The position numbers and the translations under genes are program-made. Positions 50,166-61,423 of a stretch of 64,000 nucleotides of DNA are shown piece by piece (position 1 is the first letter of the stretch; each line of letters begins with the position of its first letter). Below the pieces are notes generated by a model, which was not told where the DNA came from, did no database searches, and saw only the letters and a list, made by a program, of their open reading frames with translations. Source of the stretch: Chrysoperla carnea (taxonomy: Eukaryota; Arthropoda; Insecta; Neuroptera; Chrysopidae); NCBI RefSeq assembly GCF_905475395.1, contig NC_058337.1, forward strand, positions 85,740,368 through 85,804,367, read 5' to 3'.

Positions 50166-52255
50166 TTGTTATCACTCTTTAGAATATCCAGGGTTAATTT
50201 GAAATGCAATTATAAAATCCATATTATTTATTCAAATTCCATATTTTAAATTTCTTATAAATCACTTTAGGTCACAAAACTGCCTGACTCTCTAACGAAT
50301 CGAATATCGAAAACCACATGCAAATCCGACTGCTGTTCAAATTTTACTTGCTTCGTTTCTGTGACTGTTAGTAAACGCTGTCGTCTGAATCAGAGAGTGG
50401 TGAAGTTATACCTCTCCTCTACGACTTTTCAAAAACGTTTTGTAACTTCATTTTTCGTGTTTCAGTGTGTGTTGACAACACTCGATATAAGAAGGTTTGA
50501 TATTTTATTAATCCTGTAGCATCTTGTAAATTATATTGGTATGTAATTCACTTATTATATGGCATATTATTTATTGCATATTTGTCATAAATCTTAAAGC
50601 GATTAAAATATTGAATTGAAAAAATTTACTGCTGTCAAATTCATATACAAATTATTCGATTCTGCTGAAATGAATTATTATTATATGCGATAATAATATC
50701 GTGTCATATTTTTAATTTATTTGGATAAATTAAAATAATACATCAAATATTACGAATGCAGGGATGCTGTTTTATCTCGCAGTTATAAAATCGGTATCAC
50801 TTTATATTTGTAGCCATGTGTCGGCGATGGAGGGATAAAACCTGGTCCTAGAATGCTCCCCTACCCCCAGCGACTTTTATAAACATGCGCTAAAATAATA
50901 AAATAGAAACTGTTGTTGTACTGGGGATTTTTGAGATCAAAGAATTGAATAGAATAATATGGTGCCCAAAAATTTCCCAGTGGATCTGGGGATCAATAGA
51001 GCCTAAAGTTATCACCTGAAATTTGTGTAAGTTTTCCTAAGAGTGCCTTGGTTTTGGAGATCGCTTATTAGGAATGTTTCCGAGCAATGGTCCCCATATT
51101 AAAGCTCATCGCCGTGCTTTTTTGCCAAATTTACTTTTGAACGCATCCAAAATCGATACTTGATAGAATGTTTCTGCAAATATACGCTGCTTGAGACTGA
51201 AGCTCATTTTCTCAATTTTTCTCAAAATTTACTGTACAAATAATTCAAAGCCGTTTTACTTGGAAGTTTTTTTAGTTTTAGAAATGTTAGTTTTTAGTTG
51301 AATATGTTAAATTTTTAGTGGAAAATTACTCTTGTTAATATTTAAATTGGCTTTTGTGCATTTAAAAAAACAAATAAGTTCAATATTGAAAAAATACGAA
51401 AGAATCTTTTATCTTAGGCTAAAAAGTTTATATGACGCGTGCTCTTAAAATAATTTCGTTTTTTTAACTTATCTTTGTGCTTATAAATTCTGTTACCTCT
51501 CAATTTTAAGAGAATCCATGAATAAAAGATCCAATTGATTTTATTAAATGCTAAATATGATTTGAGTTGAAACAACAAGAAACAAATTAATAAAACAATC
51601 CTTCCCTTTTACTCTAAATTCTCCCTACTTGTGAATTTAATACATTTGCATTCTTCATTCAATTCATATATGTTACACAAATATGTTGGTTGAAAACATG
51701 GTTTATTTCCCAAGGGATGATTGCATGAAATGTAAGGAGTATGAAAGATATATGTATGAAATAAGAATGAGAATAACGAACACAATTATACATTTATATT
51801 ATATAATATTCCTTATGTTTCACAGGATGAACTAGGAAGAGCTTACCCACCAAATTCTTAATCTTAGGATCAATCCACAATTAGGCCATTCAATTTTTCA
51901 GAGTTAGAAATTTTGCCAACGTTTCTTAAAGTTTACTCCTAATTACTTTTTGGAAAAATTACGGGAATGGTAACATTAATGACTTACGCCTGTAAAAACA
52001 GAAAAATGATTACTCAATGTAGAGAACATCGGTAAATAACAATTAGAAATATATAGATACTTATTTATACGAAGCAGTATTATACCAAAAAATGACTGAC
52101 AAAACTACCGTATGTTGGATCGATGCTAAAAAGATTGTACTAAAACGATTCCCCAATGAATCTGGCATTTAGCATTTAGTTGTAGAGATGAAAATATCAA
52201 AACTATAGATCTTGATGCCGGTGTCTCCTGAGGAATATTTCAGACGTCACATTCT
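50166..52255. other. No gene recognised
   Basis: AT-rich sequence with a slightly GC-richer patch near 50800-51150. No frame there is convincing. Confidence 0.5.
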
Positions 52256-52261
52256 TTATTA

Positions 52262-52792
52262 ACAACCTAAAAAATCCCGTAGTAACAATTTTGAATACAT
52301 TTTTTAAGATACTTAACCAAAATCTGAACTTTAAACTCATCCGACTACAAATTGACAAATAGGGCCGATTCTTAATATTTTGCCTCCAGTTTTTACATTC
52401 CATAGCACACAAGTTATAAAATTAAAAAATAAACTTTTGTCACTACTATAAAATTTAAAAACTGGACCATGTAATTTAACAGTGATAATTTCAACAAAAT
52501 ATTTCATTCAAATATTTCAACAAACTTGCAATAATTTTACAAGTAAAGACCAAAATAATGAAAAATTAAAAATGCGAAGTTTGCCATGAAAATCGGTATA
52601 CAAAAATATTGTAGGCAAAATTTTATTATAGTTTTTTTCGAAATCTCTAATCACTGCAAGGCAAAATATAAAGAATCAGCCCTATTAGTCAGTTCTAGTA
52701 GACTGAGTTTAAAATTCTGATTACGGTTAAATATCTTAAAAAATATGACCAATCTCTCTGTATGACTATGCAAAATTTCAAATCAATATTCT
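52262..52792. repeat. Foldback element, about 530 bp, diverged arms
   Basis: The left arm carries CATTTTTTAAGATACTTAAC, ACTTTAAACTCATCCGACTA, AATAGGGCCGATTCTTAATA and TTTTGCCTCCAG. The right arm carries their diverged inverse complements: AGGCAAAATATAAAGAATCA, GCCCTATTAGTC, GTAGACTGAGTTTAAAATTC and TAAATATCTTAAAAAATATG. Arms are about 130 bp and the centre is about 52525. The open frame 52203-52412 lies in the left arm and is incidental. Confidence 0.65.
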
Positions 52793-55233
52793 TATAAATA
52801 ACGAAAATAAAAGGCTGCGACACACTGAATCAAAAATTTCTAAACGTTAGTACATTCTTTCCGCGTCACTTTGTAAAACAAATTTAATATATAAATAATA
52901 ATTTATTTGTTATAATATAGCAAATAGTACAAGAAACAAAAACATCATGATTGTGGTGTACGCCATACAGTAACTCAAATTCAAATGTCAACTGGTAAGT
53001 ATTTCTTAGGTTTTTAAATTTGTCAAACATAGAACAAGCCAGCCCACGTCTGCCCTTTTATGTCCTTCCTGCTAGAACTCTGCTTTTAAGTCACCATTTT
53101 TTTATCCGATTCATTTCATTATTTATTCGATTTGCCATGATTGAAATAACCAAATTTCATGCCTTCCACGACGGATCCATGATTATTTTCTAGAATCCAT
53201 GATCAAAATTAACTTCCATTTAAATATACAAACATATATACATACACTAGCTGTTATCCGTCCATTTTGCTATGAAATTCCAAATGCTTAAAACCTCATA
53301 CAATTTGGGCCTCGCGAATCTAGCGTAAGAAACTTTTTGATGTGGTCGCCGAAAAAGGAACAGTCGGTGGATTAACGAAAATTAAAAAAGGGTAAAATAC
53401 TCTATGACTAAAAAAGATGGAGGATGTAGTTTTGTGATTAGAAAATATCCATGTATATTGCTACCGGCGCGGCGTTGCGTTTAATCCGACACTAAATATC
53501 ACCACACAAACACGTCAAATAGTCTTTGGGCCCAACTCTTTCAGAAGTTACACGAATACAAATAGACACACCTACGATTATGTATACCCATAAAGATACA
53601 TTACATTTATTCATACAATGTTCAACTCGTTATTATATTCCTTTATGTTGTCGGGCACATCTTATCTTGTCTTATCAAAACAGAAAGGTCACAGTTTAAA
53701 ATGTTGACCTTCGATATTGAAGTTTTTATTGTATATATAAATTATTTTCAATCTGTAGCGATAAAAGGTAACATTATTTTACTACAGTCATTTGGACACT
53801 GAAAGTTACGAAACCGTTTTTAAAACGAAGAATATTCATGAAAAAATTATTTAAACCTTTCATAATTATTTCGCACCTTTTCGGCTTTCAGATTAAATAA
53901 GGTTTTGTATCTCTTTAAGAGATTTGAAATAAGTAAAACGTATTTGAAGACTTTAGTAGTAATGAAAATAACCTCAACTGCCGGAGACCACGTCAAAATG
54001 TTGTAGGTATTTACTTTTGAAAACAATTTTGACAAACAAGGAAATACGGTCTGAAACATATTTCATCGTAAAATAGCCCTTATCCGGCCGGTTTGCAAGG
54101 CATATCTGTCTTTTAATATTCGTCATATTATGTAAAAAGTCCAAATTTAAAACTTTCTTCCATTCCTAGAATTTTAGGACAGACTTTCGCCTCAGGGCTG
54201 TGCTAATTTTTGTGTGTTGCGCGAAATAAACACAGAGTAAGACAGATAGATAACAGATTTATAATAGCGTTTTTTTTTTTTTTTTTTTTTTTTTAATGTT
54301 GACTTTATTCTAATACTCTTTTATTCAATATGGTATGTTTTGGCTTAAGAATAAATCGCGATTTGTGGAAACCTTCTAATTCGATAGCTGAATGAATCTA
54401 CATGCTTTGAATGTAGATTCCAAAAAACGAAAAAAAATCTAATCCGGATGACGAAATGGAAAACAGAATGTGAAAATAATTGAGCCATACCAGAGTCACT
54501 ACACTGCACGAGATAAAATCTTTGTTGCGTGCCTCAAAGGGACAGAAAAGATAATTGGGGCTTCCTTTCCTAAACATCTGCAAATTGATGATCATCGGGA
54601 ACAAAAATCGAAAGCTTGAATTTGTTATTTAAGTAAAGAACCAAAATGAAAATAGTTAATGTAAAATGTATACAGGCGTTTAATTTAATTTGAAGTTGGA
54701 AAAATGTCATTAAAATCGGTTCAGTAGTTTAGAGTCTAAATGTGACACGGTGATGTATAAACAATCACACATTTATTTTCGTATTTTTTGTGGGGCGTCA
54801 TATATTTTTTAAACATCTCCTTTGTAGGAAGGCACTGTATCGATCATGTGCTGTGCCGTGTCCATTACCTTTTTGAGGGCTGGATCCGCACTTGCTTTAC
54901 TATCTACAAGGAAGTTTAATTTGAACAGACATATTGTGAAGGCATAAGACTGTTTTCATAATTCTTAGAAAAATCTATAAAATAAACAGATAATAAATAA
55001 ATTACGTATATGAAAATAGCGCATACAAAGATAATAAAAAAATATAAAAACATTAATGATTCAGTGAAAAATAATTTTACATGCTTTGCAAGAAATATTA
55101 ATGACAAAAATATTTTTTTATTATACCACGAACACATTAATATAATTTTGTTTAGATAAAAATTAGATATTACAAAAATAATGTCTTATTTTGAATTTAC
55201 TTGTTATTAACTTCAGAAACATAAAGCTTTAAG
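52793..55233. other. No gene recognised upstream of the 55-kb gene
   Basis: A T25 run lies at 54270-54294. Open frames at 53847-54059, 54398-54604 and 54916-55137 (all minus) lack motifs. No clear TATA box was found for the gene that starts at 55234; TATAATTTTG at 55141 is a possible but distant candidate. Confidence 0.45.
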
Positions 55234-56028
55234 ATGTTTATTAATCAAAAATACATGTTCCTTGCGCTGGTTATTATTAGTTGCTTGAAAATGAATAATG
55301 TTCGTAGCGATTTTGGATCTGATTTAGCTGCTTTAATTAAGGTAATTAAAATTTTATAATCAGAATTGTTTTTGTAATTGTTCAAATTATTGGCCTACTG
55401 TAGTTTAATTTTGTACTTATGGTGACCCCAAATACTTTAACCGAATTAGTCGAAAAGGATTATATAATGGGACAAAAGCTTTAGAAATATCACATTAAAC
55501 AACGCAAAGTGGATGACGAATCGAAAAAAATATAGAATACAGTGAATCGTTTTTTATATTTCTATAGAAAACAGGGATTAGATTTAGATACCTTTTAGAT
55601 TTAGATACCTTAGATTTTCATACCTTTTTAACTTTGGTACCTTTCCCAGATCTACGCCTGTCGTGCTTAATCTAATCTATAGTGACATTAGAAAAACCAC
55701 AATATTAAAACTTTTTTTTAATTTTTTTTTAGAAACAAAATGATGAAATTATGAAACGAAACATGGCATTAGCGATGTCTGGCGATGGGGTTTTTGCATG
55801 TTCCTCGCCTGATGGAAATTATGTTTCAACGACTCAAAATGGAAAAAGTAAAAAAAACAAATGTTTAAGAAATTATTAAATTTTGATGATTGAATTAAAA
55901 TATATTGTCTGTGAATTTTTTTAGAAACAACAGTCGGTTCTAAAGGACCAGTCGCTGGTGCTTTTGGAAAAGGTTCAATGGCAGTGGCAAGTGATGATAG
56001 CGGAACAGTTGTTGCGACAGGAAATTGA
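55234..56028 (+). CDS. Small secreted Gly/Ser/Thr-rich protein, three exons, unrecognised family
   Basis: Exons 55234-55341, 55733-55847 and 55925-56028 are joined by GT-AG introns (GTAATT...TTTTAG, phase 0; GTAAAA...TTTTAG, phase 1) and give 108 residues. Exon 1 encodes a signal peptide: MFINQKYMFLALVIISCLKM, then NNVRSDFGSDLAALIK. The mature part has a charged helix-like start (KKQNDEIMKRNMALAM), a single-Cys segment GVFACSSPDGNYVSTTQNG, and the tail GSKGPVAGAFGKGSMAVASD-DSGTVVATGN. The tail alternates small and beta-prone residues like an extended beta or amyloid-type strand. An AATAAA lies 23 bp after the stop. I do not recognise the family. The signal-peptide exon with a phase-0 exit and the SKG/SGT wording resemble the silk-like gene 3.3 kb downstream on the same strand, so a shared secretory gland is inferred. 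Splicing is read by eye and unconfirmed. Confidence 0.72.
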
Positions 56029-56050
56029 TAATGGCTAATGTTTATTTAAA

Positions 56051-56056
56051 AATAAA
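56051..56056 (+). terminator. Poly(A) signal AATAAA for the 108-residue secreted protein gene
   Basis: Canonical AATAAA 23 bp after the TGA stop, followed by a T-rich stretch. Confidence 0.7.
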
Positions 56057-56925
56057 TTTATTTTTTGTAAATGGTTATTCTTATTACCTATTCATGTCTT
56101 AATGTTTAATCCGAAATATTTTTATATTTATTTATAATTTTACTCAACTATCTAATATAATGTAAAAAATATTTAAAATTATTTTAAAAAAACTATTTTT
56201 ATTTTAAATATTGTTATTTTTTTAACAAGCTGTTCATGTGACGGCGATCCTTATGGTTCACATATCAAACTTCCTAGATTACCAAAATAACTTTAAGTTC
56301 CTAAAACAATGCAATATTAAACATTCTATGCAAACGGTACTGTTACTTGCAAAATACTTTTTTAATGTAAGATATACCAATTCATAAACAACTATCGTAA
56401 ATATAATTTTTTACAGAAAATCTGAGGAAAAATACTTGTTTTACTAATTATCAAAGTTGCTAATTTCTTAATAGTTAATAAAAATATGCCAAGTTTAATG
56501 TTTTACGTATGGATTGAGGCAAAGCCGAGATGGCCATTACGTTTCCTTCACGAAAAATCATGAACAGAAACTGTCCCTAAATAAACAACAATTTCAGACA
56601 TCAATTTAAAAGTGGTGTCTATATATTACCCTGACAATGGCATGTATAGCTAGGTTAAAATTGTGCTTTGAAGGTTTTTTACGGATTACATCAACTTTCC
56701 TGTAGTGGGAAGTTAACTATATTTTCTGATAATAAAACATAATTTAAAAAGTGCTTCACTTTTTACAAAGTGCTGGAATGACGTGGAATGACGCTCGAAC
56801 TACATTTTATTCTATTCGAAGGCAGCAAAAAAGAGAAATCACGGTTATTGGCTCAGGGCTCCATTGAAAATGATAAACATCCAATTCCAACGAATATTCT
56901 TGGTGGAAACTTTTTAGCATGAAAA
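56057..56925. other. Spacer, no gene recognised
   Basis: AT-rich spacer after the 55-kb gene. Nothing supported. Confidence 0.5.
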
Positions 56926-56927
56926 CC

Positions 56928-57240
56928 TCTATATATTATAAATGCGAAAGTATGCATGTTTGTTTGTTTGTTTGCTTGATTGTTTGTTTGTTACGCTTTC
57001 ACGCTAAAACTAGCGAATGGTTTTTAATGAAACTGTACAGCAATATAGCTGATATATCAGAATAACACATGAGATATAATTTATAAAGATATATTAATTA
57101 AAAAATTAATTTTTTCGACATTACCATAAATTACAAATTTCTGTAAAAGTAGTCATTTGACATTACCATAAATTACAGATTTCTGTAAAAATAGTCACTA
57201 TATAATATTTCACGGCCATCTTCTCTGATATATTATATGA
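56928..57240 (+). repeat. Dispersed repeat family R2, long copy
   Basis: CTATATATTATAAATGCGAA, a TTTG/TTTGCTTG run, GTTACGCTTTCACGCTAAAA, TAGCTGATATATCAGAATAA and CACATGAGATATAATTTATA match the short copy at 15681-15830. A nearby direct duplication (GACATTACCATAAATTACA at about 57118 and 57160) extends it. Confidence 0.65.
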
Positions 57241-57459
57241 ATAATGCGACAGATTTAAATATCTTTAAATGCGACTTAATGAAAAAATAAAGGTAGTTCG
57301 TCTGTGTTATTACCTATGAAGTCCAGGTTAATTTTCACCATCATTTGAAGATCAAGCTCACATGATTTCGAAACTAGTACTTCAGGTCGAAGTTATGGAC
57401 TCTAATACCCTTGAAAACTTTTTACTAAAGCATTTTTCCTTAGCTAGCGTGTTTTTTTT

Positions 57460-57735
57460 TCGATTAAATGTAACAATGGCATATTTTCTCCGGCGCATTT
57501 CCCGAAACCTAACGATTTTCGAAAAAATCTTTCAAATAAACATTGTTAGTCTTTTTATGGGGATCAACGTTTTTATTCAAAGCGTAATTGACTGTTATAG
57601 CAACGCAGAGTACTAGGTCCAATCTCATGTCGACATGATGTTCCCCATCAAACTTGCAACTTATTTTCTGATTAACTTACTACAAAACAAGCCATAAGTC
57701 ATTATCGATTAAAATGGTTCACCCTGTATAATAGC
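57460..57735 (+). repeat. Dispersed repeat family R3, copy with GGTTCACCCTGTATA end
   Basis: Ordered words GCGCATTTCCCGAAACCTAA, CGATTTTCGAAAAAATCTTT, GGATCAACGTTTTTATTC, CAATCTCATGTCGACATGAT and GGTTCACCCTGTATAATAG correspond to 37383-37640 (minus) and 19290-19490. The open frame 57362-57616 crosses its boundary and is incidental. Confidence 0.6.
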
Positions 57736-58344
57736 TCTAAGTCCGAAATTTTAATATTCTACGGCTGATAATTTTTGACGGAACGGCTGAACCATATAAA
57801 TCCCTTTTAATCAGCTATCGTGTAGCTATGGTCTCTTATCAATCCTGTAGAAAATGTTGCATTTCGTTTGCAGATGTAATTTAGGTTCACCCAGTATTTG
57901 TTCTTTTCTTTAAAGTCTTTACTGGGTCAGCTTTTACTCAATTCGTGATCATATTTATTAGATTTGATATTAGAATAAAAACGAGAATGAGTGAAGGTTT
58001 GAATGTGAGTGAAACTTTTTAACTCGTAGCTAGCACATACTGGTTCAAATCCTGATTGAGGCAAATCTGTTTATTAAATATACTACCTTTTACGTGAAAA
58101 ATGTAACAGTATCAGAGGGATTCATTCAAGTATAAACTAAATATGATTGTTACATGCAGGAATAAAAAAAATTGAAATTCATTAGTGGACCCAGGTTTAG
58201 ACAAAGGCCGGAAACCAGGCTTGAGTCAATACATGATACCCAAAGCTATACAAGATGTTATCATTCGATGCAGAGTTTCCAGATTTGGCCCAACGCTTTA
58301 TTACTTTAAGCCAGAATTAAACCAATATTCTCTTATAGTATAAT

Positions 58345-59052
58345 CTGTAGAGTAATGATAGTGGTAGCTTCGGAAATAGATCAAAACATCTGATAAATCT
58401 AAATTCATCATATTTCTGTTTTTTAAATTTTGGACTTTAGTATTTGGTTTGACAAATCTAGATTTGTCATGTTCAAACTTATTTTATTACAATATTATAA
58501 AGGACATTATTTATAAAAAAAAAATTTGGCACTCTTCTTTGATTTCTCTGGTCGAATTTTTGAATGGGGCGCAATGGAGCACAGTGCAACAGGGGCACCG
58601 TAAAATACCATGATATTTTAATATTATGCAATAAAATGCCGAAACAAATAAAAACTTTGTTATAACTAAAATCCTTAGTTATAAATATTCTAAAGAAGGA
58701 AGAAATTTCACTAAGTGAAGCACCGCTGGATTTTCTTAAGAGGAGATTACGCAAAACAAAGTTTTTATTCGTTTCGGCATTTTATTGCACAATATTAAAC
58801 TATCAAAGTTATTTTACGGTGCCCCGTGTTGCACTGTTTCTTCCCAAAATTTGAGCAAAGAACTGAAAGAGAAGTACCAAATTTTTTCTAATACTTTTTT
58901 ATACAAATAATGTTATGACAAAGTTTGGACATGACAAATCTAGTTTGTCAAAACAAAAATTAAAGTCCAAAATTTAAAAACAATAGCTTCGAATTTAGAT
59001 TTCTCAGATGTCTTGACCCATTACAGACGCCACCCATACCATTACTCTACAG
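58345..59052. repeat. Long diverged inverted repeat (708 bp) upstream of the silk-like gene
   Basis: The ends CTGTAGAGTAATG and CATTACTCTACAG are inverse complements. Homology continues inward through AATTTTGGACTTTAGT, GACAAATCTAGATTTGTCAT, GGGGCACCGTAAAATA and TGCAATAAAATGCCGAAACA on the left, with matching inverse words on the right. Arms are about 340 bp with visible divergence, and the centre is near 58698. No coding capacity; the minus-strand frame 58479-58754 lies in the fold. The right end is about 160 bp from the TATA box of the silk-like gene. Confidence 0.8.
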
Positions 59053-59213
59053 TCCATATTTAGAAAATTTTAAAATAATAATAATAATAATTACTGACAC
59101 GTGTATCAAACATGAACGACTATAAACAATATTCATAGGTTATGCCACACGAATTTCGTGCTAAGAGTGACGAGCTGTTATATATGTTCTCAGCCACGAC
59201 GTATTTGCCATAA

Positions 59214-59221
59214 TATAAATA
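59214..59221 (+). promoter_or_regulatory. TATA box of the silk-like gene
   Basis: TATAAATA lies 69 bp before the ATG. A possible initiator (GTCAAT, about 59255) is roughly 35-40 bp downstream, a plausible transcription start giving a short 5' leader. Confidence 0.55.
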
Positions 59222-59289
59222 AAAGTAAGAGTAAACTTATTTTTTAATAATATAGTCAATAGTTTTAGCAGGTTAACAATATTATAAAA

Positions 59290-60946
59290 ATGACACGATT
59301 TAAACTTAAAAGCTTACTGTTATTAGGAATATTACTGTTAGTAACTCAAATATTTTCATCAAAAGCAACTAAGGTAAGTAAAATTAAAATTTAATACTAT
59401 AAACCCAAGTCAAAAAGTCAGGTAGTATCAACTGTCTTTTTGTATCAAATGTAGAACGTTGACATTCCTCACTTGCCGTCAACGAATTTTCATGTTTGCT
59501 CATGAAGTTATGGCGTGAAATTAATGTATTGCAATAATTTGCTCCTGTTAGCTTACCGTATTTGTGTAGCCTTGTTTAAATGTGGCCCTAATCGTATATT
59601 TGTGAATATATTTGTAGGACTCATGTGATAAAGGAGACAGTTCTAAAGGATCAGGATCATCAGGATCTGCTAGCGGTGGTTCAGCTGCCGCTGCAAGTGG
59701 AGGATCAACTGCCACTGCTTCTAAAGGCTCAGCTGGTGCTGCCAGTGGAGGTTCATCTGCTAGTGCTGCTAAAGGCGCTGCTGGTGCTGCTAGTGGAGGA
59801 TCAGCTGCTACTGCTTCCAAAGGTTGCGCGGGAGCATCCAGTGGAGGATCAACTGCTAGTGCTACCAAGGGCTCTGCAGGTGCTGCTAGTGGAGGATCAA
59901 CTGCAAGTGCATGCAAAGGCGCTGCTGGTGCTTCCAGTGGAGGTTCGACTGCAAGTGCTAGCAAAGGCTCTGCTGGAGCTTCCAGTGGTGGATCAACCGC
60001 TAGTGCTTCTAAAGGCTCCGCCGGTGCCTGTAGTGGAGGTAGTTCTGCTGCCGCTAGTAAAGGTAGTGCTTCAGCAGCTTCTGGAGGCAGCTCAGCAACT
60101 GCGAGCAAAGGTGGTGCTTCAGCTGCAACAGGCGGTGGATCTGCTAGTTCCAGTGGAGGAGGAGCTTCAGCGGCTAGTGGGGGAGGATCAGCAGCTGCTA
60201 GTGGAGGTGGAGCCGCAGCATCTGGTGGTGGAGGGTCCGCAGCTGCCAGTGGAGGAAGCGCAGCAGCATCGGGTGGTGGGGCTGCAGCATCCGGTTGTGG
60301 GGGGTCTGCAGCCGCAAGTGGAGGCAGTGCAGCAGCTTCAGGTGGTGGAGCAGCAGCGTCAGGTCCTGGAGGTTCTGCGGCTGCAGCTGGAGGAAGTGCA
60401 GCGGCATCTGGCAACGGCGCAGCAGCGTCTGTTGCTGGAGGATCTGCAGCTGCCAGTGGTGGTTCTGCAGTCTCCAGTGCTACTTCTGCTGGAGTAGCTA
60501 GTGCAGCTTCAAGTGCTGGAAATGGTGTAGACCTTAGCAATTCAACTACCAAATTAGCTTCAACCAAAACTTCATCCACGTCAAATGAACTAGTTGCAAG
60601 TGGTGCTGGAGCTGAAGATTCATTATTATATCTGGCTGATGATGGATCGTTAGCTAAATTATTGGGAGCTGATGATTCTCGTAATGATATGAAAGACGTT
60701 ATGAAAACAGCATTAAATTTTGCATCGAATATGATGGATTCAAAAGCCGGTCAATTAGCAAAAGGAGCTCCAGCAGGGTATTCTGGAGCTCAACTTTCAA
60801 ATTCGTATGGTGGGTATCAACCTGCATACCCTCCACCTCCTCCAGGTGGATACGGTCCACCTCCTTCAGGTGGATACGCTCCACCTCCTTCAGGATACAA
60901 TCCTTATTATCAACCACCCCCTGGTTACTGTGGTTTTCCTGCATGA
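59290..60946 (+). CDS. Silk-like secreted Ser-Gly-Ala repeat protein, 470 aa, two exons (lacewing egg-stalk-silk type suspected)
   Basis: Exons 59290-59373 and 59618-60946 (GTAAGT...TTGTAG, phase 0) encode 470 residues. Residues 1-27 form a signal peptide (MTRFKLKSLLLLGILLLVTQ, cleavage likely near SSKA). After DSCDKGDSSKGSGSS come ten exact 16-residue repeats of the type SKGSAGAASGGSTATA, four exact 23-residue repeats of the type GGSAAASGGSAAASGGGAAA, and a Ser/Thr linker. The tail has an acidic/amphipathic part (residues ~360-400: LLYLADDGSLAKLLGADDSR, KDVMKTALNFASNMMDSKAG) and a GYGPPPSGGYAPPPSGYNPY end. Two 8-residue strands plus turns per 16 residues is the layout described for cross-beta egg-stalk silks of green lacewings (known family); the match here is by period and composition only. 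Five Cys interrupt the repeats and may crosslink. Coding GC is far above background. The small secreted gene upstream may be co-expressed. It could instead be a glue or cuticle protein. Confidence 0.82.
59672..60499 (+). repeat. Coding minisatellite: 48-bp then 69-bp tandem units
   Basis: The codon before Lys recurs at 59720, 59768, 59816, 59864, 59912, 59960, 60008, 60056, 60104 and 60152, an unbroken 48-bp period over ten units, preceded by one partial unit. A 69-bp period follows, with the GGX-TC(T/C) Ser codon at 60236, 60305, 60374 and 60443. Synonymous positions vary freely between units while the protein pattern holds, which shows selection on the protein and argues against very recent homogenisation. 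Confidence 0.93.
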
Positions 60947-61006
60947 CTAACAGGAGGTTCAACTACAATAAATGCCGAAATAAGTGCTCGTAAATGTGAT
61001 GACTAA
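60947..61006 (+). other. Possible readthrough extension of the silk-like protein (TGA CTA context)
   Basis: The stop is TGA followed by CTA, the core of the known UGA-CUA stop-readthrough context. Nineteen sense codons follow in frame: LTGGSTTINAEISARKCDD, then TAA at 61004-61006. The TGGST wording and a terminal Cys resemble the protein itself. It may be a functional extension, a recently shortened C-terminus, or chance. An AATAAA at 60967-60972 falls inside it. Confidence 0.35.
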
Positions 61007-61188
61007 ACGTAAATTCATGTTTTCGAATTTACATGCATAAGTAGTTTCTTTAAATATTTTTTCGTACATTTCCTATTATTCCTTCCTATCCCCAATATAC
61101 TTAATTTATTTAATATACTCGTATAAAATTATTGTAGAATTTATGTGTTTAATACTTTTTAAATCTGTATTTTGTCAATAATATATTC

Positions 61189-61194
61189 AATAAA
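61189..61194 (+). terminator. Poly(A) signal AATAAA for the silk-like gene
   Basis: Canonical AATAAA about 243 bp after the stop, followed by T-rich sequence. An alternative AATAAA lies much closer to the stop, at 60967-60972. Confidence 0.55.
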
Positions 61195-61423
61195 AAATTT
61201 ATTTTGTTAAAAGTAATTCAACTTAATATCAAAGTAGTATACAACAAAGTCTCTCAAGGCCTTTTAAATTAATATCATAGCTTTGCTGAGACCTTTACTA
61301 CTAAGACCTTTTTTGACACTAAAATAGGTGTATTTTAATAAATTAGACAAATAATTTTAAAACGAGCTTTTAAGATCACTTTCTTTAACAACAACTGGAA
61401 CTATTATAAAGTTAGAGAAATTA

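Noticed and set aside
58479..58754. 91-codon minus-strand frame
   Set aside because: It lies inside the fold of a diverged inverted repeat, has no recognisable motif, and the homologous opposite arm does not keep the frame.
59625..60497. 290-codon leucine/valine/glutamine-rich plus-strand frame
   Set aside because: Out-of-frame shadow of the silk-like exon 2. The frame joined to the signal-peptide exon gives the coherent Ser-Gly-Ala protein instead.
59548..60579. 343-codon proline/alanine-rich frame on the minus strand over the silk-like gene
   Set aside because: It is the antisense reading of a GC-rich coding minisatellite. Its periodic PPLAA wording is forced by the plus-strand repeats, and it has no signal, intron or promoter of its own.
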